A stretch of DNA of 64,000 bases, from positions 2,119,357 through 2,183,356 of the forward strand of contig NZ_LFZW01000001.1 in assembly GCF_001183985.1 (NCBI RefSeq), given 5' to 3'. The stretch comes from Peribacillus loiseleuriae. GTDB lineage: Bacteria > Bacillota > Bacilli > Bacillales > DSM-1321. Positions 15,667 to 22,817 of this stretch are shown here, piece after piece. Position 1 is the first letter of the stretch. Each line of letters begins with the position of its first letter. Both the position numbers and the translations under genes were made by a program. The notes below the pieces were generated by a model, which worked only from the letters and a program-made list of their open reading frames with translations, searched no databases and was not told the DNA's origin.

Positions 15667-16938
15667 ATGAGTAGCTATAACGCAGTATTAGCAAGAAATA
15701 CGGAAAATGCTCCAAACGTTAATGGTCTATATTCACAAACTGTAGCTTTCTCTCATTACAATCACATTTCGGCTCAATTACCTATCGAACCCAAAACTGG
15801 TGAATTGGTAGCTGGTGATATAAAAGAGCAGGCTGAACAGTGCTTTAAAAATATCAAGGCAATTGTAGACAGCATCGATCATGTTATGAGCGATGTTATT
15901 AGAATCACTGTATTCGTTAAGAATATCAAAGATATTGAGGCTGTAGACGAAGTTTATAAAACATTCTTCCCAACCTATGTTCCTACACGGACGGTAGTCG
16001 CAGTTGCAGCTTTACCTATGGATGCTTTGGTGCAAATTGAAGCACTTGTTTCAAACGGTGAAGGTACAGTTCCAAACGCACCACAAGCAGGCGACCTCAT
16101 AAAGCTTACAAATAACACGGCAAATGCACCAACAAGTTCTTTATCTACACAAACTGTGTCTTTCTCTCATTACAATAACCTTTCAGCTCAATTACCTATC
16201 GATCCAAAAACTGGTAGATTGGTAGCTGGCGGTGTAAAAGAGCAGGCTGGACAGTGCTTAAAAAATATCAAGGCAATTTTAGAAAGTATCGACGTTCCTT
16301 TTGACGATATTGTTAAAATTAATATCTTTCTTAAAAACCTCTCGGATATTGAAGCCGTAAACGACGTTTATACAACATTTTTCCCAGACTCGGCTATCGC
16401 CAGGGCCGTTGCCTATGTCCCTGCACGGACAACAGTTGCAGCTTCAGCTTTACCTATGGATGCTTTGGTACAAATTGAAGCAGTGGTGTCACACGGAGAT
16501 GGTACACCCCCACAAGCTGTTGAAAACAGGCATGGAATTGTCATAAAGGCAAACAACACTGAAAATGCACCAAAGAGTTCTCTATCTACACAAACTGTAG
16601 CGTTTTCTCATTACAATAACCTTTCAGCTCAATTACCTTTGGACCCAAAAACTGGTGAAATGGTAGCTGGTGGTGTAAAAGAGCAGGCTGGACAGTGCTT
16701 AAAAAATATCAAGGAAATTTTAGAAAGTATCGACCACGTTATGGACGATGTGGTTAAAGTAAATATCTTCCTTAAAAATATCGCAGATATTGATGCTGTA
16801 GACGAAGTTTACACAACATACTTCCCAGGCGGTGTTCCTGCACGAAGAACAGTTGGCGTATCAGCTTTACCTAAAGATGCTTTAGTCCAAATCGATGTAG
16901 TTGTATCAAACGCTGAAGGAACACCTCCAAAAGCATAA
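15667..16938 (+). CDS. Protein with three tandem RidA (YjgF/YER057c/UK114) domains
   Basis: RidA proteins hydrolyse reactive enamine/imine intermediates and normally form trimers of about 125-residue subunits. Here 423 residues hold three full copies in one chain (about 1-140, 141-292, 293-423). Each has FSHYN(N/H)(L/I)SAQLPx-(D/E)PKTG, a KEQA-x-QC-x-KNIK-x-I helix, and the active-site arginine within P-(A/T)-R-x-x-V followed by ALP-x-DALVQI. The middle copy has an eight-residue insertion (AIARAVAY) just before its arginine. Long stretches are nearly identical in DNA between repeats 2 and 3, so the duplication is recent. ATG follows AAAGGGGAA. A one-chain pseudo-trimer is the obvious hypothesis. 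Confidence 0.9.
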   Translation: MSSYNAVLARNTENAPNVNGLYSQTVAFSHYNHISAQLPIEPKTGELVAGDIKEQAEQCFKNIKAIVDSIDHVMSDVIRITVFVKNIKDIEAVDEVYKTFFPTYVPTRTVVAVAALPMDALVQIEALVSNGEGTVPNAPQAGDLIKLTNNTANAPTSSLSTQTVSFSHYNNLSAQLPIDPKTGRLVAGGVKEQAGQCLKNIKAILESIDVPFDDIVKINIFLKNLSDIEAVNDVYTTFFPDSAIARAVAYVPARTTVAASALPMDALVQIEAVVSHGDGTPPQAVENRHGIVIKANNTENAPKSSLSTQTVAFSHYNNLSAQLPLDPKTGEMVAGGVKEQAGQCLKNIKEILESIDHVMDDVVKVNIFLKNIADIDAVDEVYTTYFPGGVPARRTVGVSALPKDALVQIDVVVSNAEGTPPKA

Positions 16939-17474
16939 CAGGCATTTATTTGTAAATACAGGAACTATCAAAGTTACTTGTTAATGCCGATGGTGAATGC
17001 GAAATCGCATATCCTATTCATAAAAAGAGGCTGTCTCAAATGAAAATTGAGCCAGCTTCTGTTTTTTAACAGCTCAGATGAAAAAGCATCGAGATTTTAG
17101 CCGGTTATGGCAGAAATCTTGATGCTTTTTTAGTTTCCGGGCATAACAAAAAAACTGGGTTAGCTTGCGAATCTATGCGATTGAATTTTTATAGAGGGTG
17201 ACACCTAAACTTTGAGTTTGGATACTTTATGGATGCCATCGCACAAGGAGTCGTGAAGACGAAAGAAATAAAGGTGTGGAACCCAAAAACATCGTAATTT
17301 GAAGAAATATCGAGCAATTCTATGCAATCTATTTAATAAGAGGTGCAGTGTCCACTATAAGGGGGGTTAACCGATGCGTGTTTGTGGTTGTAAAATTAAC
17401 TAACTTTATTGTCACTTTACAATATCAAACAATTATTCCGAAAAGCCAAAATTATATTTTCCGTGTTTCTATTA
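16939..17474. other. Intergenic region with IS debris
   Basis: It contains AGAGGCTGTCTCAAATGA, which resembles the end of IS1182-like elements (17023-17043), and at about 17345-17372 CAGTGTCCACTATAAGGGG, which matches an IS3 terminus in outward orientation. Neither has a transposase. No gene is supported. Confidence 0.45.
17083..17132 (+). terminator. Hairpin with T-tail downstream of the triple-RidA gene
   Basis: AAAGCATCGAGATTTT / AAATCTTGATGCTTTTTT arms, followed by six T residues; possibly part of IS debris. Confidence 0.65.
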
Positions 17475-17893
17475 TTATATATATTCACCAAAAATCTCAG
17501 GCTTCCACGAATGAATAGCATGCCGCTCCTTTTCAAATATTTTCTCAAGATAGATCAGCGTTGTTTGAACTTGTGAATGCCCAAGAGACCTCATGATTTG
17601 ATATAAATCCACCCCATTTAAGTGTGAGATGATGGCAAATGCATGTCTAAAAGTGTGCGGGCCGATTAGAGAACTTCGATGGTTTAAAAACGGAAGTTCA
17701 CTCTCTTGAATTATCTTTGTTAAATACTGCGATAAATAGGAAGGTGAATACGCACGCCCAGTATTTGTTGTGAATAATGGTGACTCAGGAGCTGCCTGAT
17801 CTAATGGTTTCATTCCTCTTGCATATCGAAACATACGGATGCTGTTTATGCCTTTTTCCTTTAATGGAATTTGGCATTTTTTAATCCCTTTCC
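17475..17893 (-). pseudogene. Tyrosine recombinase (XerC/D-like), catalytic-domain fragment
   Basis: The minus-strand frame begins inside the catalytic domain at GKGIKKCQIPLKEKG and continues with GPHTFRHAFAI (the H-x-x-R box), GVDLYQIMRSLGHSQVQTT (the LGH box) and the nucleophile in LIYLEK. The N-terminal SAM-like domain and the first catalytic arginine are absent, because sequence before about 17893 is unrelated. It is thus the 3' third of an integrase-type gene. The ATG at 17834 is an internal methionine. Confidence 0.8.
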
Positions 17894-17953
17894 CCAGTAC
17901 ATCGAGATAATAGGAGCTTGTAATTTAAAAAATAATATAGTTGTTTAAAAAAC

Positions 17954-17988
17954 CTTATTCCACTAACGGAGCAGTTTAGCACAATTAG
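17954..17988 (+). repeat. Dispersed palindrome
   Basis: CTTATTCCACTAA..CGGAGCAG..TTTAGCACAATTAG: the loop core is normal while the arms have mismatches. It stands upstream of the acetyltransferase at 18058. Confidence 0.7.
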
Positions 17989-18057
17989 AATAGAGGTCTT
18001 GATAACCTTGATGTCGAAAAGAGTGTATAAACCGAATAAAACACAAGGAGATGTACT

Positions 18058-18552
18058 TTGAAAAAAATTAGAGAAGCAACAATTGAGGATATGGTAGAAA
18101 TTTATAAGATGGGCTATGATGTTTGGGGAGATAATCTGCCATATGAAGAATATATAACTATGTGCCAGGCTTCTAATAAGTATAAAAAGGGAAAGTGGTA
18201 CGTTCTTGAAGCAACAGATACAAAGCAACTATTAAGCTCCCTCATCGTATATGAACTAAATTTTTCAGAAGACAAAATTGTAAAAGGGATTGGTTCAATC
18301 GCTACTCCTTTATTTTTAAGAAAAAATGGATATGCTTCTTTATTGATCAAAGAAACGATAAATAAATTAGAACAGGAAGAAAACTGTAACAACTTTTTCC
18401 TTTATAGTGATATAGGGATAGAATTTTACAAAGGATTAGGTTTTATTGTACTACCTAATGATAGTCAAAAATATAAAGACAGTGTTTGTATGTATTACTC
18501 AAAAGAAAATGATATCGACTCCATATCACTTGATATCCCCGATTACTTTTAA
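18058..18552 (+). CDS. GNAT family N-acetyltransferase
   Basis: This 164-residue protein fits the GNAT fold: it opens KKIREATIEDMVEIYKMGYDVWGD, has the acetyl-CoA loop region near GIGSIATPLFLRKNGYASLLIKETI, and the terminal LYSDIGIEFYKGLGFIVLP segment (the FYxxLGF motif). The Q/R-x-x-G-x-G/A loop is RKNGYA, a usual variant. TTG is used as start, eight bases after AAGGAG. The acceptor substrate is unknown. Palindromic repeats flank it on both sides. Confidence 0.85.
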   Translation: MKKIREATIEDMVEIYKMGYDVWGDNLPYEEYITMCQASNKYKKGKWYVLEATDTKQLLSSLIVYELNFSEDKIVKGIGSIATPLFLRKNGYASLLIKETINKLEQEENCNNFFLYSDIGIEFYKGLGFIVLPNDSQKYKDSVCMYYSKENDIDSISLDIPDYF

Positions 18553-18560
18553 AGCACATC

Positions 18561-18591
18561 CTTCTTGAAGTAACGGGGGCGTTAGTTGAAG
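18561..18591 (+). repeat. Dispersed palindrome directly after the acetyltransferase
   Basis: CTTCTTGAAGTAA / TTAGTTGAAG with core CGGGGGCG begins eight bases after the stop codon. Confidence 0.7.
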
Positions 18592-18622
18592 ATCATTGAG
18601 TTGCATATGCAACTCTTTTTTT

Positions 18623-18657
18623 CTTATTGAACTAACGGGGCAGTTTAGTACAATAAG
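18623..18657 (+). repeat. Dispersed palindrome, near-perfect arms
   Basis: CTTATTGAACTAA and TTTAGTACAATAAG surround CGGGGCAG. This is the second palindrome within 70 bp. Confidence 0.75.
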
Positions 18658-18934
18658 GTAATTAATTTTTCGGGGAGAGCAGAGGTTGAGTATGAAACAA
18701 TTATATTTGGCATAGAAAAAAGCAGGTTTGATATTTAAAGGGTATACAGAACAGGGAGAGGTTGATATGAGGTTCAGCATCCGAAAGATGACTAAAACAT
18801 CCTGTAAAATCAAGACGTTGGTTTATTTCTAATAAGACATCCGGAATATTCATTCGTGGCATTAGCTGAGCAATATTCTTTCATAAATCGACCACACTCT
18901 CTGTTTCGGGTGACTTTCCAATAATGAGTTCAAA

Positions 18935-19099
18935 GGTAGAATGACTCGCTATACAGACATGCATGAAGGCTTGCAGCATGAACTGAAATTGTATGATAAG
19001 GGCGATATGACAATAAAGAAAATTTGCGCCATAACAAAATTATCGAAACCAACCTTGTATCGAGCACTTGATAAAAGAAAAAATAGGGGATATTTATGA
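18935..19099 (+). pseudogene. Serine recombinase (resolvase/invertase), C-terminal HTH remnant
   Basis: In this frame the sequence reads HELKLYDKGDMTIKKICAITKLSKPTLYRALDKRK, the DNA-binding helix-turn-helix that ends resolvase/invertase-type serine recombinases. The catalytic domain is gone. The stop overlaps the ATG of the WYL regulator. Sequence between 18660 and 18935 has no supported gene. Confidence 0.7.
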
Positions 19100-20010
19100 A
19101 AATAGAGCGCTTATTAAAAATTATATTTATTTTATTGAACAAACAAAAAGTAACAGCTGAGGAAGTTGCCAAACATTTGGCTGTCTCAACCCGAACAGTT
19201 TATCGAGATATGGATACTCTATCACTTGCTGGATTTCCAATCTATTCCGAACAAGGAAATCTCGGGGGATATCGCCTAATCGAAGGTTATTATTTTCCTC
19301 ATAGTTACTTTACAGAAGAGGATTTACGTCTAATCAAGGAAACACTAACGAGTACGATGACTTTACATACTGACAAGGCATTACAGAATAGCCTTGCAAA
19401 AATAACCTTACTTAATGAGTCCAAACCAGAAAATTCAATTGATTTTTCTTTCTTAAATAACAGGGACGGGGTTAAGGTAACCGATATTCGACAAGCGATT
19501 AAAGATAAAAAGTGTCTTACTTTTTATTATGCAAAAAAAGAACAGCTTGAAACTAAAAAAGTAAAACCAATTCAAGTATTCTTCTATCATTTGAGTTGGT
19601 ACCTGTTCGGTTGGCCAGAAAATGAGACGAAACCAAAATTTTATCGTTTATCCCGAATACATGAACTGAAAGTTGGTAATGCGGCATTTACCGAATCCTT
19701 TGAATACTTAGACGGTTATCAGGAATTTTCAAATTGGATGAAATCATTAGAATCAGAAATAGTTAAAATCGATATAGTTTTACGATTTCCACTAATCAGT
19801 TCTCAAGAGGTGTTTGATTCGTTTCCCGAAACAAACATAGATAAAAGTGGCGTTGATCATTTATTAGTTAGAATTTCTTATCCTGATGAAGAGTGGGTTG
19901 TAAAGTTAATTCTTAGTTTTGGATCCCAGGTTGAAGTCCTTTCGCCCAAGAGTTTTAAAAATAAAATAATGGCTCATATAGAAAAAATGACTCGAATTTA
20001 TTTTACCTAA
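19096..20010 (+). CDS. YafY-type HTH regulator with WYL domain
   Basis: This 304-residue protein has an N-terminal HTH_11 winged helix (RLLKIIFILLNKQKVTAEEVAKHLAVSTRTVYRDMDTLSLAGFPI), the GGYRL strand, and from about 135 a WYL domain with its diagnostic SWYLFGWPENETKPKFYRLSRI. A C-terminal WCX-like extension follows (SFGSQVEVLSP). WYL domains bind nucleic acid or nucleotide-like ligands in many bacterial regulators. ATG follows GGGGA. The small protein 90 bp downstream is a candidate co-transcribed partner. Confidence 0.9.
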   Translation: MKIERLLKIIFILLNKQKVTAEEVAKHLAVSTRTVYRDMDTLSLAGFPIYSEQGNLGGYRLIEGYYFPHSYFTEEDLRLIKETLTSTMTLHTDKALQNSLAKITLLNESKPENSIDFSFLNNRDGVKVTDIRQAIKDKKCLTFYYAKKEQLETKKVKPIQVFFYHLSWYLFGWPENETKPKFYRLSRIHELKVGNAAFTESFEYLDGYQEFSNWMKSLESEIVKIDIVLRFPLISSQEVFDSFPETNIDKSGVDHLLVRISYPDEEWVVKLILSFGSQVEVLSPKSFKNKIMAHIEKMTRIYFT

Positions 20011-20102
20011 CTTGACAATTAGTTGTCAGGTTAGTGATGGTACATTATGTTTAAGAGTTGTTACGAACTCCGCAAATTTTAACGAAAGAAGATGAAATAA
20101 CT

Positions 20103-20465
20103 ATGGTACTGAAAAGCGACTTAAATCTTTTAAATTGGACAGAAACGGAACCCGTTCATTCCATTGCTCAAGCAACAGCTGAATATTCAATCGAAGGAGA
20201 ATTTAATGGAATCTTGCATTCAAACTATACGATTTTTTATTCGGAATATAATAAAGAAGATATTCATAAATCAACATCAACTTTTATTGGATATAGCTTT
20301 TTTGAAAGTTCAGATAGTAAACTAGTTGATAGTATGTTCTTTGAAGAAAAAGGAATCTTTGCTGAAGGCGTCACTTCTGGCGAGTTGAAAAGTAAGATGG
20401 CCAATGGAAATTATTTTTTAGAACAAGGAAAAATGATCATCACAATAGAAAAAAAGAATAGTTAA
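20103..20465 (+). CDS. DUF3224-like hypothetical protein
   Basis: This protein of about 120 residues reads as a beta-barrel of short strands: IAQATAEYSIEGEFNGILHSNYTIFYSEY, FIGYSFFESSD, FFEEKGIFAEGVTSGELKSKMANGNYFLEQGKMIITIE. That order (Y-x-G-x-x-x-G, then F-x-G, G-x-F, G-x-G-x-L) resembles DUF3224 proteins. I prefer ATG at 20103 over TTG at 20058 because the latter has no ribosome binding site. It follows the WYL regulator closely and ends at a strong terminator, so the two may be one unit. Function is unknown. Confidence 0.6.
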   Translation: MVLKSDLNLLNWTETEPVHSIAQATAEYSIEGEFNGILHSNYTIFYSEYNKEDIHKSTSTFIGYSFFESSDSKLVDSMFFEEKGIFAEGVTSGELKSKMANGNYFLEQGKMIITIEKKNS

Positions 20466-20472
20466 AACTGAA

Positions 20473-20512
20473 CCCGAACAACTTTGAGTATTATTTAAAT
20501 GTTGTTCGGGTT
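20473..20512 (+). terminator. Terminator after the DUF3224-like gene
   Basis: CCCGAACAAC / GTTGTTCGGG arms followed by TTTCT. Confidence 0.85.
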
Positions 20513-20600
20513 TCTATTGGATTCTCTGTACAGATGATACACTGACCCCTATATTGAATGAATTGCTGAAAGTATGATAATTAAAGTTATACAGTAAGTA

Positions 20601-20637
20601 CCCTCTTCAACTAACGGGGCAGTTTAGTTGAAGAGGG
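20601..20637 (+). repeat. Dispersed palindrome, best-preserved copy
   Basis: Perfect 14-bp arms CCCTCTTCAACTAA / TTAGTTGAAGAGGG flank CGGGGCAGT. This is the clearest intact copy of the repeat targeted by the introns and IS110 elsewhere. Confidence 0.85.
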
Positions 20638-20693
20638 AGCTGGTATTTTTTGAATCGTATCAAAGCACTTTATTAAACATAGGAGGTAATCTT

Positions 20694-20921
20694 TTGGATA
20701 AAAAAACAAGTCTAATTTTAGGGTCGTTATTCATTTTAACTAGTGGACTAATTTTTACGATTGAACGCTTAACTGCATATGTATATTGGTCAGCACAAAT
20801 AAATACTGGAAAGTGGGATACTATTCCACAAACAATGCCATTATCCGATAACCTTTTCACAGGGCTATTTTTCCTTGTTGGAATTGTCTTTATTATTGTG
20901 TCTTTCAAGAAGGAAAGGTAA
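20694..20921 (+). CDS. Small two-helix membrane protein
   Basis: This 75-residue protein has two strongly hydrophobic segments (TSLILGSLFILTSGLIFTIE and LFTGLFFLVGIVFIIVSF) separated by a short polar loop, ending in basic KKER. I chose TTG at 20694 because GGAGGT lies six bases upstream; a longer frame reaching 20628 lacks a ribosome binding site and overlaps the palindrome. I do not recognise the family. Confidence 0.6.
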   Translation: MDKKTSLILGSLFILTSGLIFTIERLTAYVYWSAQINTGKWDTIPQTMPLSDNLFTGLFFLVGIVFIIVSFKKER

Positions 20922-20939
20922 TTAAACTAACGGGTGCTT

Positions 20940-21622
20940 GTGCGGCCGAGCCTAGGTCGTATCATATAGCGGGTGGGATTCCCGTCGAGAAAGAACTAGC
21001 CATTCACTCGTAGCGAGTCTTGGAGGGCTAATGGTAACATTAGCCTTTAAGCGTAGACAGTTAGGTGGCGGGCCGAAAGCCAAATGGTTGAAGGGATTGA
21101 GCTCCATAATGTTAGTAAATCGAGAGGGCTGATGCCTTAAGCACAGCAGAAAGCTACATTTTATCCATCGTTAAAGGCAAGAAGGATAGAACCTCTCTGG
21201 AGTCAGAGACCTTGGCACGTCACACATTGATATGATACGGCAACTCGGGAGACCCTACCGGTCTTTTCTTCTTATAGAAGAGTATGGTGTACAAGCGATA
21301 ATAAGCAAGGAAGCCAAATGCCGTTGTAGGGAGTCGGATAGCAGCGTAGTACCAATGAAGTTGGGTAATGCCGATGGAGGAAAGGCTGCTACCAAGTTAT
21401 CACCCTTACTAGGGGCACATTTACTACACGCAGAGGTAGGGATAATAAATGGACACAAAACTATTAAGGATAGCAGAATTAGCAAAATCTGAGCGAAAGA
21501 GATTAGCTATATTTTGTGAATGGTGACTGGAGGAGCCGTGTGCGTAAATAGCGCAAGCACGGTTCTGTGAGGGGGGAGGAACACAATCTACCGCAAGGTA
21601 GAGAGGTTCCCTTCTACTCGAC
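20940..21622 (+). mobile_element. ORF-less group II intron, copy 3, at the edge of IS110 copy C
   Basis: The 683-nt intron is inserted after ACTAACGGGTGCTT and before TCGTATTATAAGG. That second sequence is the left end of IS110; in copy A the two pieces are contiguous (642-664). The pair fixes the intron ends exactly. IBS1 GTGCTT and IBS2 CTAAC match EBS1/EBS2 perfectly. Confidence 0.93.
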
Positions 21623-22413
21623 TCGTATTATAAGGTTAACCAGTAAAAATTACTGATTGACCTTTTTTTAATAGAATCTACAGGGCATTATCATACGCCC
21701 GTTATTCAATACTTGGAGGAACAAGGGGTCCTATATATCTTACTAAATCCCATTATTTCTTATCAGGCAAAGAAGTCTAGTTTACGAAAGGTAAAAACAG
21801 ACGCAATCGATGCGTACCAGTTGTGTGTGCTGTATTACAAAGAGGATTTTGAACCTCATAAAATTAGAGGAATTAAGCTTTTAGACCTTCGGAATTTGTC
21901 AAGACAACAGGAAATCGTAACGAATATGTATGTGGAAGCTAAACTTCAGTTTCATACTAGTTTAGATCAAGTGTTTCCTGAATACCGAAAGGTTTTTGGC
22001 GATTTATTTTCAAAGGTTTCATTATTGATGTTAAAGGAATACCCTACTTCAGAGGCGGTATTAACAGTCGGGGAAAGTAAACTAGCAGAGAGTGTAATGG
22101 AGTTCTGCCCTAGCCGATCTGGTCAATGGGCATGGGAAAAAGCCAAAAAAATAATGGATTCCGCATCTCGAAATCTATTTCGAACAAGTGTATATCAAAG
22201 TCACGTAATTAATCTACGTATGTATATTGAGCTTCTTTTTCAATACCAGGGACACCTTTCCGATTTGGAAGAACGTATCGTTGCCTTGGCAAATGAAGTG
22301 GAGGAATACAAGATCATCCAATCGATTCCGGGAATCGGAGAAAAAATCGCTGCCACGATTATCTCTGAGATTGGTGAAATCGATCGGTTTAATCATCCCA
22401 AAAAACTCGTTGC
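21623..22413 (+). pseudogene. IS110 copy C, internally deleted and truncated
   Basis: The left end with its terminator hairpin is joined directly to the middle of the transposase. The junction lies at a nine-base TAGAATCTA (21672-21680), which in copy A occurs twice (699-707 and 1079-1087); a deletion between these repeats removed the bridge-RNA leader and about 60 codons. Downstream the frame follows copy A up to HPKKLVA (about codon 308), where group II intron sequence takes over at 22414. The chimeric frame 21713-22570 is therefore not a functional protein. Confidence 0.9.
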
Positions 22414-22673
22414 CGAGAACTTACTATTTAAATGGCTCAATAGAAGAAGTCAAAGGGAATCCTTTACATGGGATAAATTCAGACTATTTCTTGATAAATA
22501 TCCACTACCTTCACCAAGAATTAAAGTGAATATATATGATGTAAGAAAAGAGGTTAGTTACATTCTGTGAATGATGACTTGGAGGAGCCGTGTGCATTAA
22601 TAGTGCAAGCACGGTTCTGTGAGGGGATGGAGTGCAATTTACCGTAAGGTGGAAAGGCTCCCTTCTACTAGAC
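22414..22673 (+). mobile_element. 3' end of an RT-encoding group II intron (maturase C-terminus plus domains V-VI)
   Basis: Immediately after the IS110 fragment the frame reads LFKWLNRRSQRESFTWDKFRLFLDKYPLPSPRI, the C-terminal end of group II intron reverse transcriptase/maturases, stopping at 22570. Domain V follows (GAGCCGTGTGCATTAATAG.., with compensated pair changes relative to the 684-nt introns) and domain VI ends CTACTAGAC. It is a diverged relative, and the only trace in the window of the protein that could mobilise the five ORF-less introns. Confidence 0.85.
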
Positions 22674-22777
22674 TACTTCAACAAGGAGTAGAGCCTTTTT
22701 CTACTTTTGGATAATCACAAATTGGATTTTGGGTTTGAATTAAAAAATAATAGATTAGAGTTTTTTGTGACATTCGT

Positions 22778-22817
22778 GTAACACACCGATGTTACTCTAG
22801 GTACGGAGGTGTGTTAC
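22778..22817 (+). promoter_or_regulatory. Perfect inverted repeat enclosing the ribosome binding site
   Basis: GTAACACACC (22778-22787) and GGTGTGTTAC (22808-22817) form perfect 10-bp arms. The second arm overlaps the end of the GGAGG ribosome binding site and abuts the ATG at 22818. In mRNA the hairpin would mask initiation; as DNA it could be an operator. Both readings are inference. Confidence 0.6.

Noticed and set aside
17954..20637. Repeated palindromes as a CRISPR array
   Set aside because: Copies are spaced irregularly over kilobases with genes between them, and no cas gene or uniform spacers are present.
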